Shown: positions 51,401-62,700 of the stretch, piece by piece
Layout of the letters: every line of letters starts with the position of its first letter
How positions within the stretch are numbered: position 1 is the stretch's first letter
Assembly (NCBI GenBank): GCA_018806985.1
Contig: JADANN010000364.1
Span: forward strand, 3,403,001 to 3,467,000
Direction: 5' to 3'
Origin: Angiostrongylus vasorum
Lineage: Eukaryota; Nematoda; Chromadorea; Rhabditida; Metastrongylidae
Length of the DNA: 64,000 nt
Program-made: the position numbers and the translations under genes
The notes under the pieces: generated by a model
Database searches by the model: none
What the model was told of the DNA's origin: nothing
What the model saw: only the letters and a program-made list of their open reading frames with translations

Positions 51401-52262
51401 ATTTTTTTTATTAGAGGTTCATAACGTATACGTGTCGGGGAATCCCAGTACTTTCTTCATCAGCAACAGTTTCGCGACGAAACGAACAAATTCATGCGAA
51501 GTTTTTTTGTAAACTACAGTTTCAAAAAAAAACGTTACGTTCCTAAATCATTGCATATTTCTCGCATTAGGCGGATTGTCAGGCTCTTCCGGTGGAAGAC
51601 GCTGACACACTGCACAAACAGAGTTTGCTCACTGACAACACGTTAGTTCTGGCTGTTCATAGATAAACCTTCTACGATGTTAACATTTTTTATTTTCTGC
51701 CCACTATAGTTCTTCATAGCAGGGTATGAGGTGATATACAACTGCAATAACGCTAAGATATTCGCAAAACTTGGATCCCGGGCCAGATCGAAACACGACT
51801 TCCATTTCCGGGGACTAGCGCATTACACACTGCACCACGGTGGCCTTTGCTACGCGTTTCTATCAGCTAGTTTCTCAGCTAAAGGCACCTCTTAAACCTT
51901 TTACATTTCGTTCTAATTCCTGTTTTGCTTCGTACTGAGCTTTTTGATGAGTGCGACAATAGGGACAGGAGTGAACAGCTCCAAGACTTCTTAACTGAAA
52001 CGATGTTGCGACTCATCGTGATGCCGTGGGCTATATGATAGTCGGAAGACATATCGCCACACCCTGAGATTGCTTGTTGACTAGAGAACTGAAGCACGTT
52101 TTCAGGCAGACATGGCATTTCGAACATCCGATTTTGATGCCCTGCATATCGTGGCTCGACGACTCGCTTACATATCAAATCGGCCCCAGAAATGGATTAT
52201 TCATCAATCATAACTATCGTTACCAGGCAAAGCGTGGAGAGTGGATCCGTGACTGGGTTTAA
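42492..52262 (+). CDS. Secreted protein of unrecognised family, paralogue 2 (gene model incomplete)
   Basis: Well-supported exons: 43187-43304 (start could be 43169), 47672-47763, 50083-50139, 50208-50338, 52106-52262 with stop TAA. The last three are exactly as long as those of the gene ending at 36058 (57, 131, 157 bp) and sit in the same phases; the last exon is about 61% identical at protein level (31 of 51 positions), sharing TYQIGPRNGLFI and IRDWV. Other shared motifs are TITIRDAECF, LDECFEK and CVPRADAVFIRFD. Tentative 5' exons: 42492-42562 encodes a signal-peptide-like start (MKRLSLVCLSIVMNILQ), and 43076-43116; with the obvious sites they do not join in frame. The counterpart of paralogue 1 exon 3 (48 bp) was not found between 43305 and 47671, where a Penelope element is inserted. 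So this is either a functional gene with a missed microexon or a damaged copy; even conservation of splice phases and open frames favours function. Confidence 0.62.
44702..44736 (-). ncRNA. Hammerhead-like motif, inverted Penelope copy
   Basis: Reverse complement of the motif at 46491-46523, with the same core bases and stem II. It marks the outer end of the inverted arm. Confidence 0.48.
45585..46244 (+). pseudogene. Penelope RT C-terminus and GIY-YIG endonuclease domain fragment
   Basis: Two abutting open stretches: 45445-45723 ends with the FLNV...WYRKPS...HFFSSHPS region of Penelope RT, and 45720-46244 (174 codons) carries the linker and the C..C / IYLISC..C...CIGETGR motif of the GIY-YIG nuclease. 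The YIG tyrosine is replaced by cysteine, and the protein lacks its first half, so it is inactive. Confidence 0.85.
46491..46523 (+). ncRNA. Hammerhead-ribozyme-like motif at the Penelope 3' end
   Basis: CTGAAGA, then a short stem GGC/GCC with a six-base loop, then GAAAC and GTC follow the hammerhead core order CUGANGA - stem II - GAAA - NUH. Hammerheads have been reported in Penelope-like elements. There is one extra A before stem II, and stem III has no room for a loop, so a single copy would be weak or need a partner. Confidence 0.5.
47235..47382 (+). mobile_element. R3 SINE, diverged
   Basis: Head AAGTGGTGGCGTACGTAAC and TTTTGCAAATATCTCAGCATC match R3. In an intron of the second secreted-protein gene. 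Confidence 0.65.
47764..50082. other. Large intron of the second secreted-protein gene, unassigned
   Basis: Contains overlapping open stretches on both strands at 48567-49059, up to 119 codons, with no recognised motif and no matching splice phases. No repeat family from elsewhere in the window is seen. Confidence 0.5.
51685..51885 (-). mobile_element. R3 SINE, diverged
   Basis: TTTATTTTCTGCCCACTATAG...GATATTCGCAAAACTTGG...CTGCACCACGGTGGCC in reverse. In the last intron of the second secreted-protein gene. Confidence 0.65.
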
Positions 52263-53035
52263 CGATAAGAAAGAAAAAATACAGTTTTTTTCTATAAAAG
52301 TACAAATCTTGTCATTCGTTAGCTTTATTCTTAATATTTCTGATCAAATTACTCGAAGAAGTACTAATAAACTCTGTATTCGTCTCCGCCACGCATGATA
52401 GTTGTGCAGTGAGCTCAACTTACTACAGATAAGTGAGAGGAAGTACACTACTTGCGTAAATCTCGTTATATTCGTTGTTTTTTTTGCGACATGATACCTA
52501 GGTTATGCCCATATTGATAAGTTGGTGAAAGAGCTCTCTGTTTTAGATCCAAAATGTTACAGGTGATTACCAGCCTCCTCCCACTTTCTTAGTCACTTGA
52601 CTGGGCGTTTTTTGATAGAGTCGTCATTAAGTGAAAACATCAGCATAGGACACAAACACATGTATAGAATAGTGCAAACCAATCCAACGCCGTAACAAAT
52701 AACCTACTGCTCAACAGACCTATATACCTTTGGTCCACTTCGGTTTCATCGTTGCTGAAATTTCTCCTCGGTTACTCTTCGGCAGGGTCTGCGAATGAGC
52801 TTGATATTTCATCCTGAAGCCGAGCTACCAGTAAAACTACGCAGCTGTAAATTCCGACGAACCATTCGCTGCTTTTTTTTCAAAACTAGTTTTAGAAAGC
52901 GTATCAGAAAGTGTGATGCTATTTGTGCCTTTGGCCTCTTTATGTAGATCTGGTCCTCAATGAGGACAACTGAAGAAGCTATGAATAAAATCCGGTATTC
53001 TAAAAGCTCGAGTGAAATGAATTAAAAAAAAGAAT

Positions 53036-53328
53036 AAAGCTCTCTGCGTTAATCAATCCCTTACGGATGCGCCATGCATTCGACTTCATTAAGTATCGTT
53101 GGAGGTGATTGAACGCATATCTGGCCTTTACAATGACAATGTTATCATTTGTACAAAACCGCGGTGGCCTATCGATGTATCGAGCCAGTGCTGCCATCCT
53201 CCCAGACAAGTCTGGCACCAATTTGCCGAACCCGGAAGGATAGAAGGCTTAGTGGGCCATGGGCACGACGATCGACTCCATGTGTGTGTCGCAGTGGCGC
53301 CTCCAACCACTGCGCCACACGCGCCCTT
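53036..53328 (-). mobile_element. R1 SINE carrying a foreign 20 bp patch
   Basis: Full R1 in reverse, from AAAGCTCTCTGCG to TGCGCCACACGCGCCC. TCGAGTG flanks it at 53018-53024 and 53328-53334. Its middle contains an insertion of about 20 bp at 53138-53159 that is absent from other R1 copies and matches 53558-53576. Confidence 0.85.
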
Positions 53329-53723
53329 CGAGTGGGATAACAGTAACAAATTTCAAAACTTTAGAAGCTGAGTGACGGCAATCGTCACGAGAAATAACCG
53401 ATTATTTATTCCCTGTAACAGTTGATAGGTTTGGATTTTTTATATAGTTAAAACTGTCTTATCAGTAATCACCATTGGTCACTGCCGTGAATAACTGGAA
53501 AAGTTCATGAGAACACGAGGCTTTGCTTGAGTACATAAATTTAGGTTTCGCTTACACTGTTATCATTTGTACAAAAAGAATCTACTCTTAAATCCTGATC
53601 ATCTCACAGTATGACACAACACGATTTGTCGGACTCCTTTTCCTTTGCCGATATCTCTGAATCCACTTTGGTTTTATGACATGCCTTGGGAGGATCTGAC
53701 GAATTGAGCTTCTTCACCTGTAA

Positions 53724-56700
53724 TTATTTTAGTAAGGCCCGGGTGCTCAAGGACTTTGTTCCAAACCGTCAATAAGTAAACATAGAAAAAGCATCAGCGA
53801 TGAATTAAGAGTGAAATACCTGATCCAGGATATCATCTACATGCGGCCACGCGGCGTTCTCATCCTCAATATACTTGTAGAGCAACTTGCCCGAACGATC
53901 GACCAAAATTGTTCCTCCCTTAACAGATTCGCCGTAACGACAGTTTGAGCACTTGAGTTGACTACACGACAAACTTATAGCATTGTGCTAACGCTCTAAC
54001 TGCATATGTCTTTCTTAGAGAATGTTATTTCTGTTCTGCCGTTTGATCGAAACTAAAAATACTGAAAGAGTAAGGCGTTTGGCGCCGACCAACCCTGAAG
54101 GACACACTATGCATTCGACTTCATTAGATATCGTTTAGACAACTGAATGCATGCTTGTCACATATAATGACTTCCCTATGCAGCAGCGATAAGCCAAGAC
54201 AGTGCTGCTATCCTCCCAGACAAATCTGGCGGAAATTTGCCGACCCTTAAGGAACGAAAGGAGATGAGCCCGGAGAGCAATGCTGACCGTATTTATTTCG
54301 CTGCATCACTAATCACTCGGCAACAAATTCTTAAAAAACGCTAAGAGAAAAAAAAGAGTAACAGAAAAGTAAAGGGTTTCCAAGCGTCAAGCGCCCACGG
54401 CGACGATTCGTTAAGGGAGACTATCGCGTCTTGTAGGACGATATCTCGCTTGTTGAATCGCTTCGGTAACAGCAAAAAATCAGTTTCTGAAAGGCAGAGT
54501 CAGAATCCCATTGTGGTGAAACAAGAAAATTTGGACATTTTTGGGAAAAAAAGTGTAGGTTGGGGTGTGCAGTGAGAGCAATAGATATCGTCGCTGATGT
54601 ATTAAATTCAAGCATTATTCACAACGAACCAATCGATTTCTGTAGCTATCATTAAAAAAGCCTGCTATTCTGGCTAGAATGGCAATGTATACCTTTTGCG
54701 TAATGAAACAATCTTGATCATCGTTAGCAGACTTGGAAGCCCTACGAGCCGAAGAATGTGGTCGCGCTTCGTTGACGAATGACGCCTCCACCAGCTGAAA
54801 ACTTCCATCACATACTCATTTATCACAGAGTGGATATTAAACTGTGTAAATTAAAAAAGCTTAAGCGAACTCTGCTTACCTGAAGTAAAGCATTCCATCC
54901 GATAAGATCCATAGCAGAACGTCGGTGGCATTTCAACTCAGCCAAGGCTTCATTATCATCGTACAATTTTCGAAATGGCACACCAATCAGTTTGATGTAC
55001 GACCCACCTAAATTGCCAGTGAAAATAAGGAACTCAGGAGATCATACTGCTTCGGAGGAGATTATAAAGCAGAAACATTGGCGAGGGATGGCATTAGAAA
55101 AGACGGCGCTGTGGTTAAGGAGAATAAAAACATTTAGAAAAAAATGAAGAAGAAGTAAACACGTAGCAATTTCAGCAATTTATGTTTCAGAGACTTGAGA
55201 TTGTTTTCATATCTTAAGATGTTTTTTTATATTCTAAGGATTAACCGATCGCCCTTAGCGAGCAGAAGGTATATCGAAATTTTTTTGACAGAACACTGCA
55301 TTCTGTGAACTGCATAGTAACTAATACATCATCATATTTGGGCGCTTGGAGCCAGATATGCATTCAATAACCTCCACACGATGCTTAATTAAGTCAAATG
55401 CATGGCTCATCCCTCAGGGATTGATCAACGCCGAGAGCCTTTTTTAGAGCTTTTTATCGTCTTGGAGCTGACTGCTAGGATATATGGGGATCGTATTACG
55501 GACGTCGATTCGGGCAAAAGCCTATAATGAAAAGAATAGAAACAACAGAGTTGATTTGAGGTCCCTATAACAAGCCGTGGTTTTACTACTGGGCTAACAA
55601 ACAAGGTATCATCTGTATCATGTGTCGTCCCGTTTATCGTCCTACGACTCGAGCAGGTGGCATTAAATTTCGATTTTCTCCCTATCGCGTGAAACAATAG
55701 CCCGATGGCTCCAGAGACTCTTTGAGCACCATATCTTTCTTCTAGCGTTTTCGTGAAGAACTCTGACCATGGGGTCGGTAGTCATCCTGCAGTGCGTTTG
55801 ACATCCAGAGGAATCCAATTAGTAACGGCTATTGTCCATCCGTTGTCGTTCATACGCAGGACTTGTCCGACCCATCTTATCTCTGACTTTTCGGCGTATA
55901 GAAAGGCGTCTTTCATTTTTCATCATTGACGTAGGTCGGAGCTTCGAATCCCCCTCTCATTTCCGTGATGTGGGGTACTCCTAGCGTCATCCTTTCTACT
56001 GCGCATCCAAAAAACGCTAGTGACCTTTTATCCCAATTACGTAGCGACCAGATTTCTGACGAATACATTAACGCAAAAAGAATAGTGGCGTCGAAAACGT
56101 GGGCACGAAGTCGTCTATTCTTTGTACTCTTTGCATATCTTTCCACAATTGTTATCAAAGTCGGTCGGCTAGCATTCTTCCATCTGCCTAATGCATGGTG
56201 TTATTAAAACGATGTCATCGTAAAAGAGAAGGTTCTGGAATCGCTCGTTCCCATGTTCTTCCGTTCTAGTGCTGGCAAGACATTCTGGAGGGTGGCAGTA
56301 AGTAATTTTGCGAGATGTATCGTCCCTATCGAACATTTTCTTTTACGTCGATGTCGATATCACTAAGGAACGGTGATATTTTGGTTGTAAAATTTTTAAC
56401 ATCACTCAGAGCCTTTATATAGCTCCCATGACCTCATTTGTCTACACTGATTCGAAAGCAGTGTTCAAATCGATGAATGTGAGACACAGCGGTCTCTTGC
56501 ACTGTACTCTCGCGACACTTCAGTGGGCCTTGTTATCGCATAGATATGGTTCATTGTACTTAATTCTTCTCGAAACCTTGCTTGTTCAAATCTATGTCTT
56601 TTGTTAAGTGTTCCACCAATCCTGTTTAGGATGACTCGAGTGAAAAATCTGTAGACGACAGACAGCAAGCAGATTGGGCGATGGTTGCCGACATCGTGGA

Positions 56701-59700
56701 GTTCACCCTTCTTGAACAATAGCACGGTCTTGTTGTCTTCGATTGAGTGGGGGACCTTGAATCCATACAGGTAACGTGTGAACACAGGGCAGTATGTTTG
56801 TGAGTACTTGCGGAAGGTTCTTCAAGCATTCCGATCTTACCCCTGTCCGGACCTGGTGCTGTTCGATTTTTTCAAAGACGAAATAGCATGACGGATTTTA
56901 GAGGGGAGGACCGGTGGTACGACATATCCATCCTTCTTTATTTCATAAGAAGGAAGGAGGACCTGGCTATTGAAGAAATTTGAGTAGTATTCGTGAACGA
57001 TTTCCTCCATTGTCTTTCTGGACGTTGTAACTGTTCCGTCTGGGCGTCAGAGTGGAATCATTTTGGTCTTGTAATTAGAGAAGATCTGATGGCCTTTGTG
57101 AATGCTTTTCCCATCCTCTGCAGCTTCAACCATAACTGCTGTTTTTCTCTCTTTAATGTCGTATTTTATCGCCTGCTTGCAGAATTTTGCATGTTAAGAC
57201 ATGAGTTAGTGGTTGCCCGTAGCTTATGGAATTCCACATTGGAGTATCACCTCAAACGTTCTTGGAGGCAGACGTCTCCTGGTGATTTTCCAACTCTCAG
57301 CCGCTAGCGTGAAGATGTTGAATAAGCCGATCGTATTCTTCGTTGATGTTGTCGAGAACGGCATCATCCCAACAGCTGACTAGTGAATTGAATGAGTCCC
57401 AGTTTATAGTGGTTTTGGGACTTTGTTTTTGAATTTAGCGACTTTTTTTCTCCTCCTGCGAGAAATAGAATCTTACATGAAGGAGGCGGTGGTCTGATCT
57501 CGTGTAGAATTTTGGGATAACAGCGACATTGGTTAGGCAAAACCTTCAGTTTACTATGATGTGGTCGATTTCGTTATGGTACTCTCCATTGGGAGACTCT
57601 CACGCCCATCGTTGAGGGTGGGGCTTCTGGAATTGCGAGTTACCATGGATGGTCTTGGTCGCCATGATAAACTCAGATAGCCGCTCACACTGTTCATTCC
57701 ATTCTAATCCATGGGTCCCAATGTGACGTTCTTCAGACGTTCTTCTTAGTCCAGTCTTGGCGTTAAAATCTCCAGTGATAACCTTGAAGAATGTATGGTC
57801 TTCTCTGTAGAACTTCTCTAAGTCCATATAGAACTTTCCAACTTCTTCTTCATCGTAGATTGATGTCGGTTTCTTATACGATGAAGATTGTCAAAGTCGA
57901 TATTGATTAACATCTCCTTCAACGGTAGACGGACAAATTCAGATTGTTCGCTATTCGAATGAATGGATGCTTATGCATCGTAAAACAGACCCGTGTTGAC
58001 AAAACGCCGATGTCTGCTGCTCTGTTGTATCCTGTTCCAAGGAACGGTTCTACTCTGGTGTCATTGACGAAGTTGAATGGGCGGAGTCTTCCCGTCTCAA
58101 CCGGTTGGATAACGTCGTACCTCATCGCTCTAGCCTGTACGATCAGGTACCCTTGAGAGGACTCAGATGTAAGTGAGCGGGCATTGTAAATGCAGATTGT
58201 CACTTTAATCTTTTCAGATATAGGCAGTCTAGAATGACCCTGAGATTTTAGCCGCGTCTCCGTACTTGTCCTACCTAACGCTGCCGGAGTTTTTTTTCGG
58301 CTTGAGGAGAATAAGGCCTGTTTGTTTTGTTATGCTTGGCTTTTGATAACCTCGCTTTAGTTTGCGCCGAGCTCTTAGTGTGGTTGCCAGAGCAGAGATG
58401 AGCTTATTTGTTGGGTGCGACTCCTGAGCGTAACCGCTATAGTTCGTTGTTACTCGATTGCAGGCTTTTTGGCTGAAGTGACTCGTAGAACACAATCCGC
58501 ATAAACAGGAACACATCCACGCACGCATGCATACACATGTCTTCGTAAACACAAAACATATGTGTTATTTCGGTGTACGAGAAACAAGCAGTCCACCTCT
58601 GTGACCCATGTGAGTATCAAGAATATGAAAGTCCCTTTGGTCAGTGGAAGACTCGCAAAGACCAATAAATTGCTCGTAATTATATATTCTCCTCAACGTT
58701 GGGGGAGAGGTGCGCAGAGCTACGAGAGAATATTCTGTCCCCCAAAAAATGCGAAAGGTTACATTTAAAAAAAATTGTGAGGTCCTTCGTATCAACCACG
58801 AATGCAGGACTGAGCAAGCCTGGCAGTTGACGTGAACGAGGGGGCGTCATTACAATCGACACTGGGAAAATTTCCTAATTCAGTACAATTATGATTGTAT
58901 TCCACATAATGCCTTGCCATGAAAAAATAGTAAGCACTAAATAAAAAGTCAAAAATTGTGTTCTAGTCCTATGACTGCAAATCCTACCTTATAACTAATG
59001 AATGCGTTTTATCTACTGCCTATTATGTTTTCAAGACATGGTGGCTTCAGCTTAACTAAATTCAATGTCGATTTGCTCCACCTAGATCACTCTCGTTGGC
59101 GGGTGATTGCTAATAGCACCATTGGAGTAAAAAACTGGCTGAAAGAAAGGCAAATGAAGGCATTGGTGGTGTAGTGGGGAACGTGAGCCCTCGGGAAGGG
59201 TAACCGCGGATTTGAAGCTTGCTTGGGGTCTTGAGTTCTGCAAATATCTCAGCATCATTTTTTGAACACAATTATTGGGAAAAACCATATAAATTCTGAC
59301 CTCTAGCGCCCACTGGCGGTCCCCCTGGTCAGTAAACATACATCACAACCTAATTTACGAAATTCTGGAATTTTGTTGCAAAGTTCCATTATGTGGTTCT
59401 TGGCGAACGATGAAGTAAACGATCTAGAAATAGAGTAACTAATAAACTACTGGACAAGTTGTGCTTCATTCAGTAACGAACTTGTCGTTATGTTCTAAGA
59501 GAAGATTCGTCATTACCTGACAACAACAACCAATACCATATCGAACGCGCTTCCCTTCACATAATGTGAAATAGTCTTGTTTTCTATTCCAAGTTCGGGA
59601 AGCATATCTGGATCTGAAATTCGCTAAGGTTTTTTGTGATCTGTTTACAATGAAAAGTATAGGCTTGCGAAACAACGAATTTGAATTGGGGCAGAATTTT

Positions 59701-62700
59701 TGTTTGACATATTAATGGGATATCGGTGGAATTAAAGGTCGCGTACCTTTATCAGTATTCGCCGTCGATGGACCAACTTTCTCCACCAAAGTTTTCTCGA
59801 TTCCGTCAATGAATTGGTCCCAGCTTTTCATAACGGCTTCAAAGTATTCAACTTCAGCAGCTGAAACACATGATAAGTTTGGAGGCGAAGATACCGAAAC
59901 ATTAGCCGAATAGAGTTTTTCATTAACCTTGTGTTAGCTTAACAGTGAAAGATTGCACATAAAGAGCGCTTAAAGAGAGAATGACTTTTAAGAGAATGCA
60001 AATCGGCGTTGTTTGATGTAGACGAGCTTAGTGTGCATGCAAACAATATGGATGCGAACCAGTGGTTAGAGATGCTGTGCAATAAATTCAAGCATGGTCA
60101 ATAGTTCAATGCCACTCGTGGTCAACCAAGCCTCCCATCCTTCCGCGATCGGCAAGTTGCTAGCAGACGTGTCTAAGAGAATGATACCACAAAAAATGCC
60201 CGCGACTGCATATATGATGAAGACACGGAAGAAACGCTCATTTCTGGGACAACGATGCAACCAATTCTACTGGTAACCCGCTTTTTCCATTTCGAACACT
60301 TTATTTGAATAAAGTGTTGAAAGATAAATTTAGTAGTGTAAAAACTACTACGATAGGCGATCCATTCTGCCAGACCACAGCTTTCATTCCGCTGCTAGCA
60401 GATGCACGAGATCCGTTCAATCCGATTGAACAAACAATTACCACCTCCATAAAGACGTAGACTGTAAGAAGGCAGGTGGTGATCATCTTCGTAAGCTGGA
60501 GAAAGTCCACAGAATACCCTGAAGAATTCAAAACAAATCTCTGGCCCAATTTGATGAATTGGTGTTACATGCCCCTGTCGGATACCACAAAACAAAAAGA
60601 AAATGAAAACGTGCATGGAAACCGAACTGCGCTTAAATTCATTATTGCCATTAGTGGCAACTACGTGTTTTCTATCACCACCCAGTTCGCCATCGGAAAG
60701 GGAACAGTGAGATAGAAGCAGCTTTTGAAAAGTTATACGGTGCGATAGGATATCAGTCTGAATATTTAAATAGATGTCAGAAAACAAAATGGCTGCTCGT
60801 TCCCACCGTGTATCGGACACCGCCATTTCAGTTTGTATGGAAAAGCCAACTTATCCTCATTCAAAGATAGTCAGAGGATAATTTAAAAGTCTATGTATAT
60901 AGGGGAGTTGGACGAAGATAGTCATGCTACTCCGTGGAGTACAGAGTTGCATTTATTGGTTGTAAACTATTGTTGTGCAAAGAAAGTCCAACCACTCGCC
61001 TTCTAACTGCTCAAGGAGGAAATTTAGAGAAACAACTCATTCCACGGTTGAAACGGCCACTGAATTAATAACTGCGAGCTCGTTCGAAATAATCGGAAAA
61101 TAAGCAAAAGAGAAACTGTCTGCAAGAACGAAAAGTACTACGCATAAGGCAACAAGCCTACGACCCTTTAAGCCTAGCCGGATGCACACGGAAGGACATT
61201 GGATTACACGGTGGAATAATGTCAACGTTAATTGAAAATAGATATTGGGAAGAAAAAATCCACAACCCATTAAGCTTTAGGGATTATTTCTTTTGCCAAT
61301 AAAAGAAGCAGAATCCACAAAAATCGAGAGGCAAAATCAAATACGAACATTTGTCAGGTACAATTGATTTCTTTAGTCCTTTAACCTTCAGCTGCTACAA
61401 AGCATTACTCGATAACTAATCGCAATTCATTACATTTCGCTCTTGTTGAATTTTCATAAAAAACACGTAAAAACACTGGCAAAGCGTCCGTTTGTTGAAC
61501 GGATCAGTTTCTTCTCTCATCTTTCTTCGATCACACTTTTTCCATAAATCAAAGCATTGGGCTTCTCTTTCATAGAATAAATGACAAACTTATGAATTAC
61601 GTGGTCCATAAGAAGGAACAGAAAACTACCAGAGGTTGGTTCATTTCGAAGTGCTTCTATTGCCTTTTCGAATTCGGCAACCGTCTTCACATTGAGAATC
61701 GCGAATATCCTCGCTATTTCAGTACAGAACTCAGCAGCAATGAAACGACTCTGGATATGGTTTACAGCGAAGACAACGACAGAATTGGACTCTAAAAACT
61801 GAAAAGAAAGCTACTTAGACTAATACTCCCTCATCTTGAAGGAGTAAACATTAATTAAACGTGAACATGATTTTCACACTGCCTTTGGTTGAGTAAAAAT
61901 GAAAGAAACAGTGGTCTGCATTCATTAATCAGAAACAATAATTAAAGCAACTGCAGGTCCAGTGACTGAATTCCACTAGCCGACGTGTTTCATTGAATTC
62001 TGAATGTTCTTGCCACTTCACAACAATGAATTGAAGCGCTTCGCGAAAGCTTTTCAGGTCTGGAAAAGGGATTGAGGCCCATTTATTCCTGCTGTGTCTG
62101 GCCCTCGATTCTCACCCGTTAGCTTGCCGAGCTCTCAATTTAGAGGGTGGATATGCTCACCGAGTAGTTTGCCAGTCTGTCCTAGAGTGGAGGTAAAGCT
62201 TACTCGTTAAAGGTGACTTCTAACCGCCTCCCATATACTTACTTGTCACCCGATTTCAGATTTTTTCCCATATTGACTTTCAGAAATACAATCCACGTGA
62301 ACGAGAACGCATACGTAGGCATTCATGAACATGTCCGCGTAAACAGAAGGTATGGGAATGGTCAGCGCAGACAGAAGAAGGACTCCAGACCCGGGATCTA
62401 GATGCGTATCATGGAAGCAAAGGTCGCTTTTGGTCCGCGTTTAAAATCCTTTTTGCCACCCTGGGATGCACCACGTAGCCTCACGATTAACTGGCCGGCG
62501 ATAACCTAATGAGGGAGATGCTTCAAGTATACTTCATCCACTAAGAGGCTGAGATAAAAAACAAAAAAAACAAAAAGTTTGGAAAGATAAACATTATTTC
62601 GACTAGAGCTCGAGCTTGAATGGATTAAATGCCGTTTTGTGCTCCCCAGACCATTCTTGTTGGCCGTGATTGCTAGTAGCACAGTTAGGGGGAAAAACCG

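Larger units (their letters stand above)
59861..61629. other. Intron of the PRXL2-like gene, unassigned
   Basis: Apart from R5 and R1 pieces near its left end, nothing recognised. A 143-codon minus-strand open stretch at 60395-60826 is within chance length for this window and has no family motif. Confidence 0.5.

Noticed and set aside
60395..60826. 143-codon minus-strand open stretch
   Set aside because: Length is compatible with chance in 64 kb, no family motif, and no splice sites in matching phase; it lies in an intron of the PRXL2-like gene.
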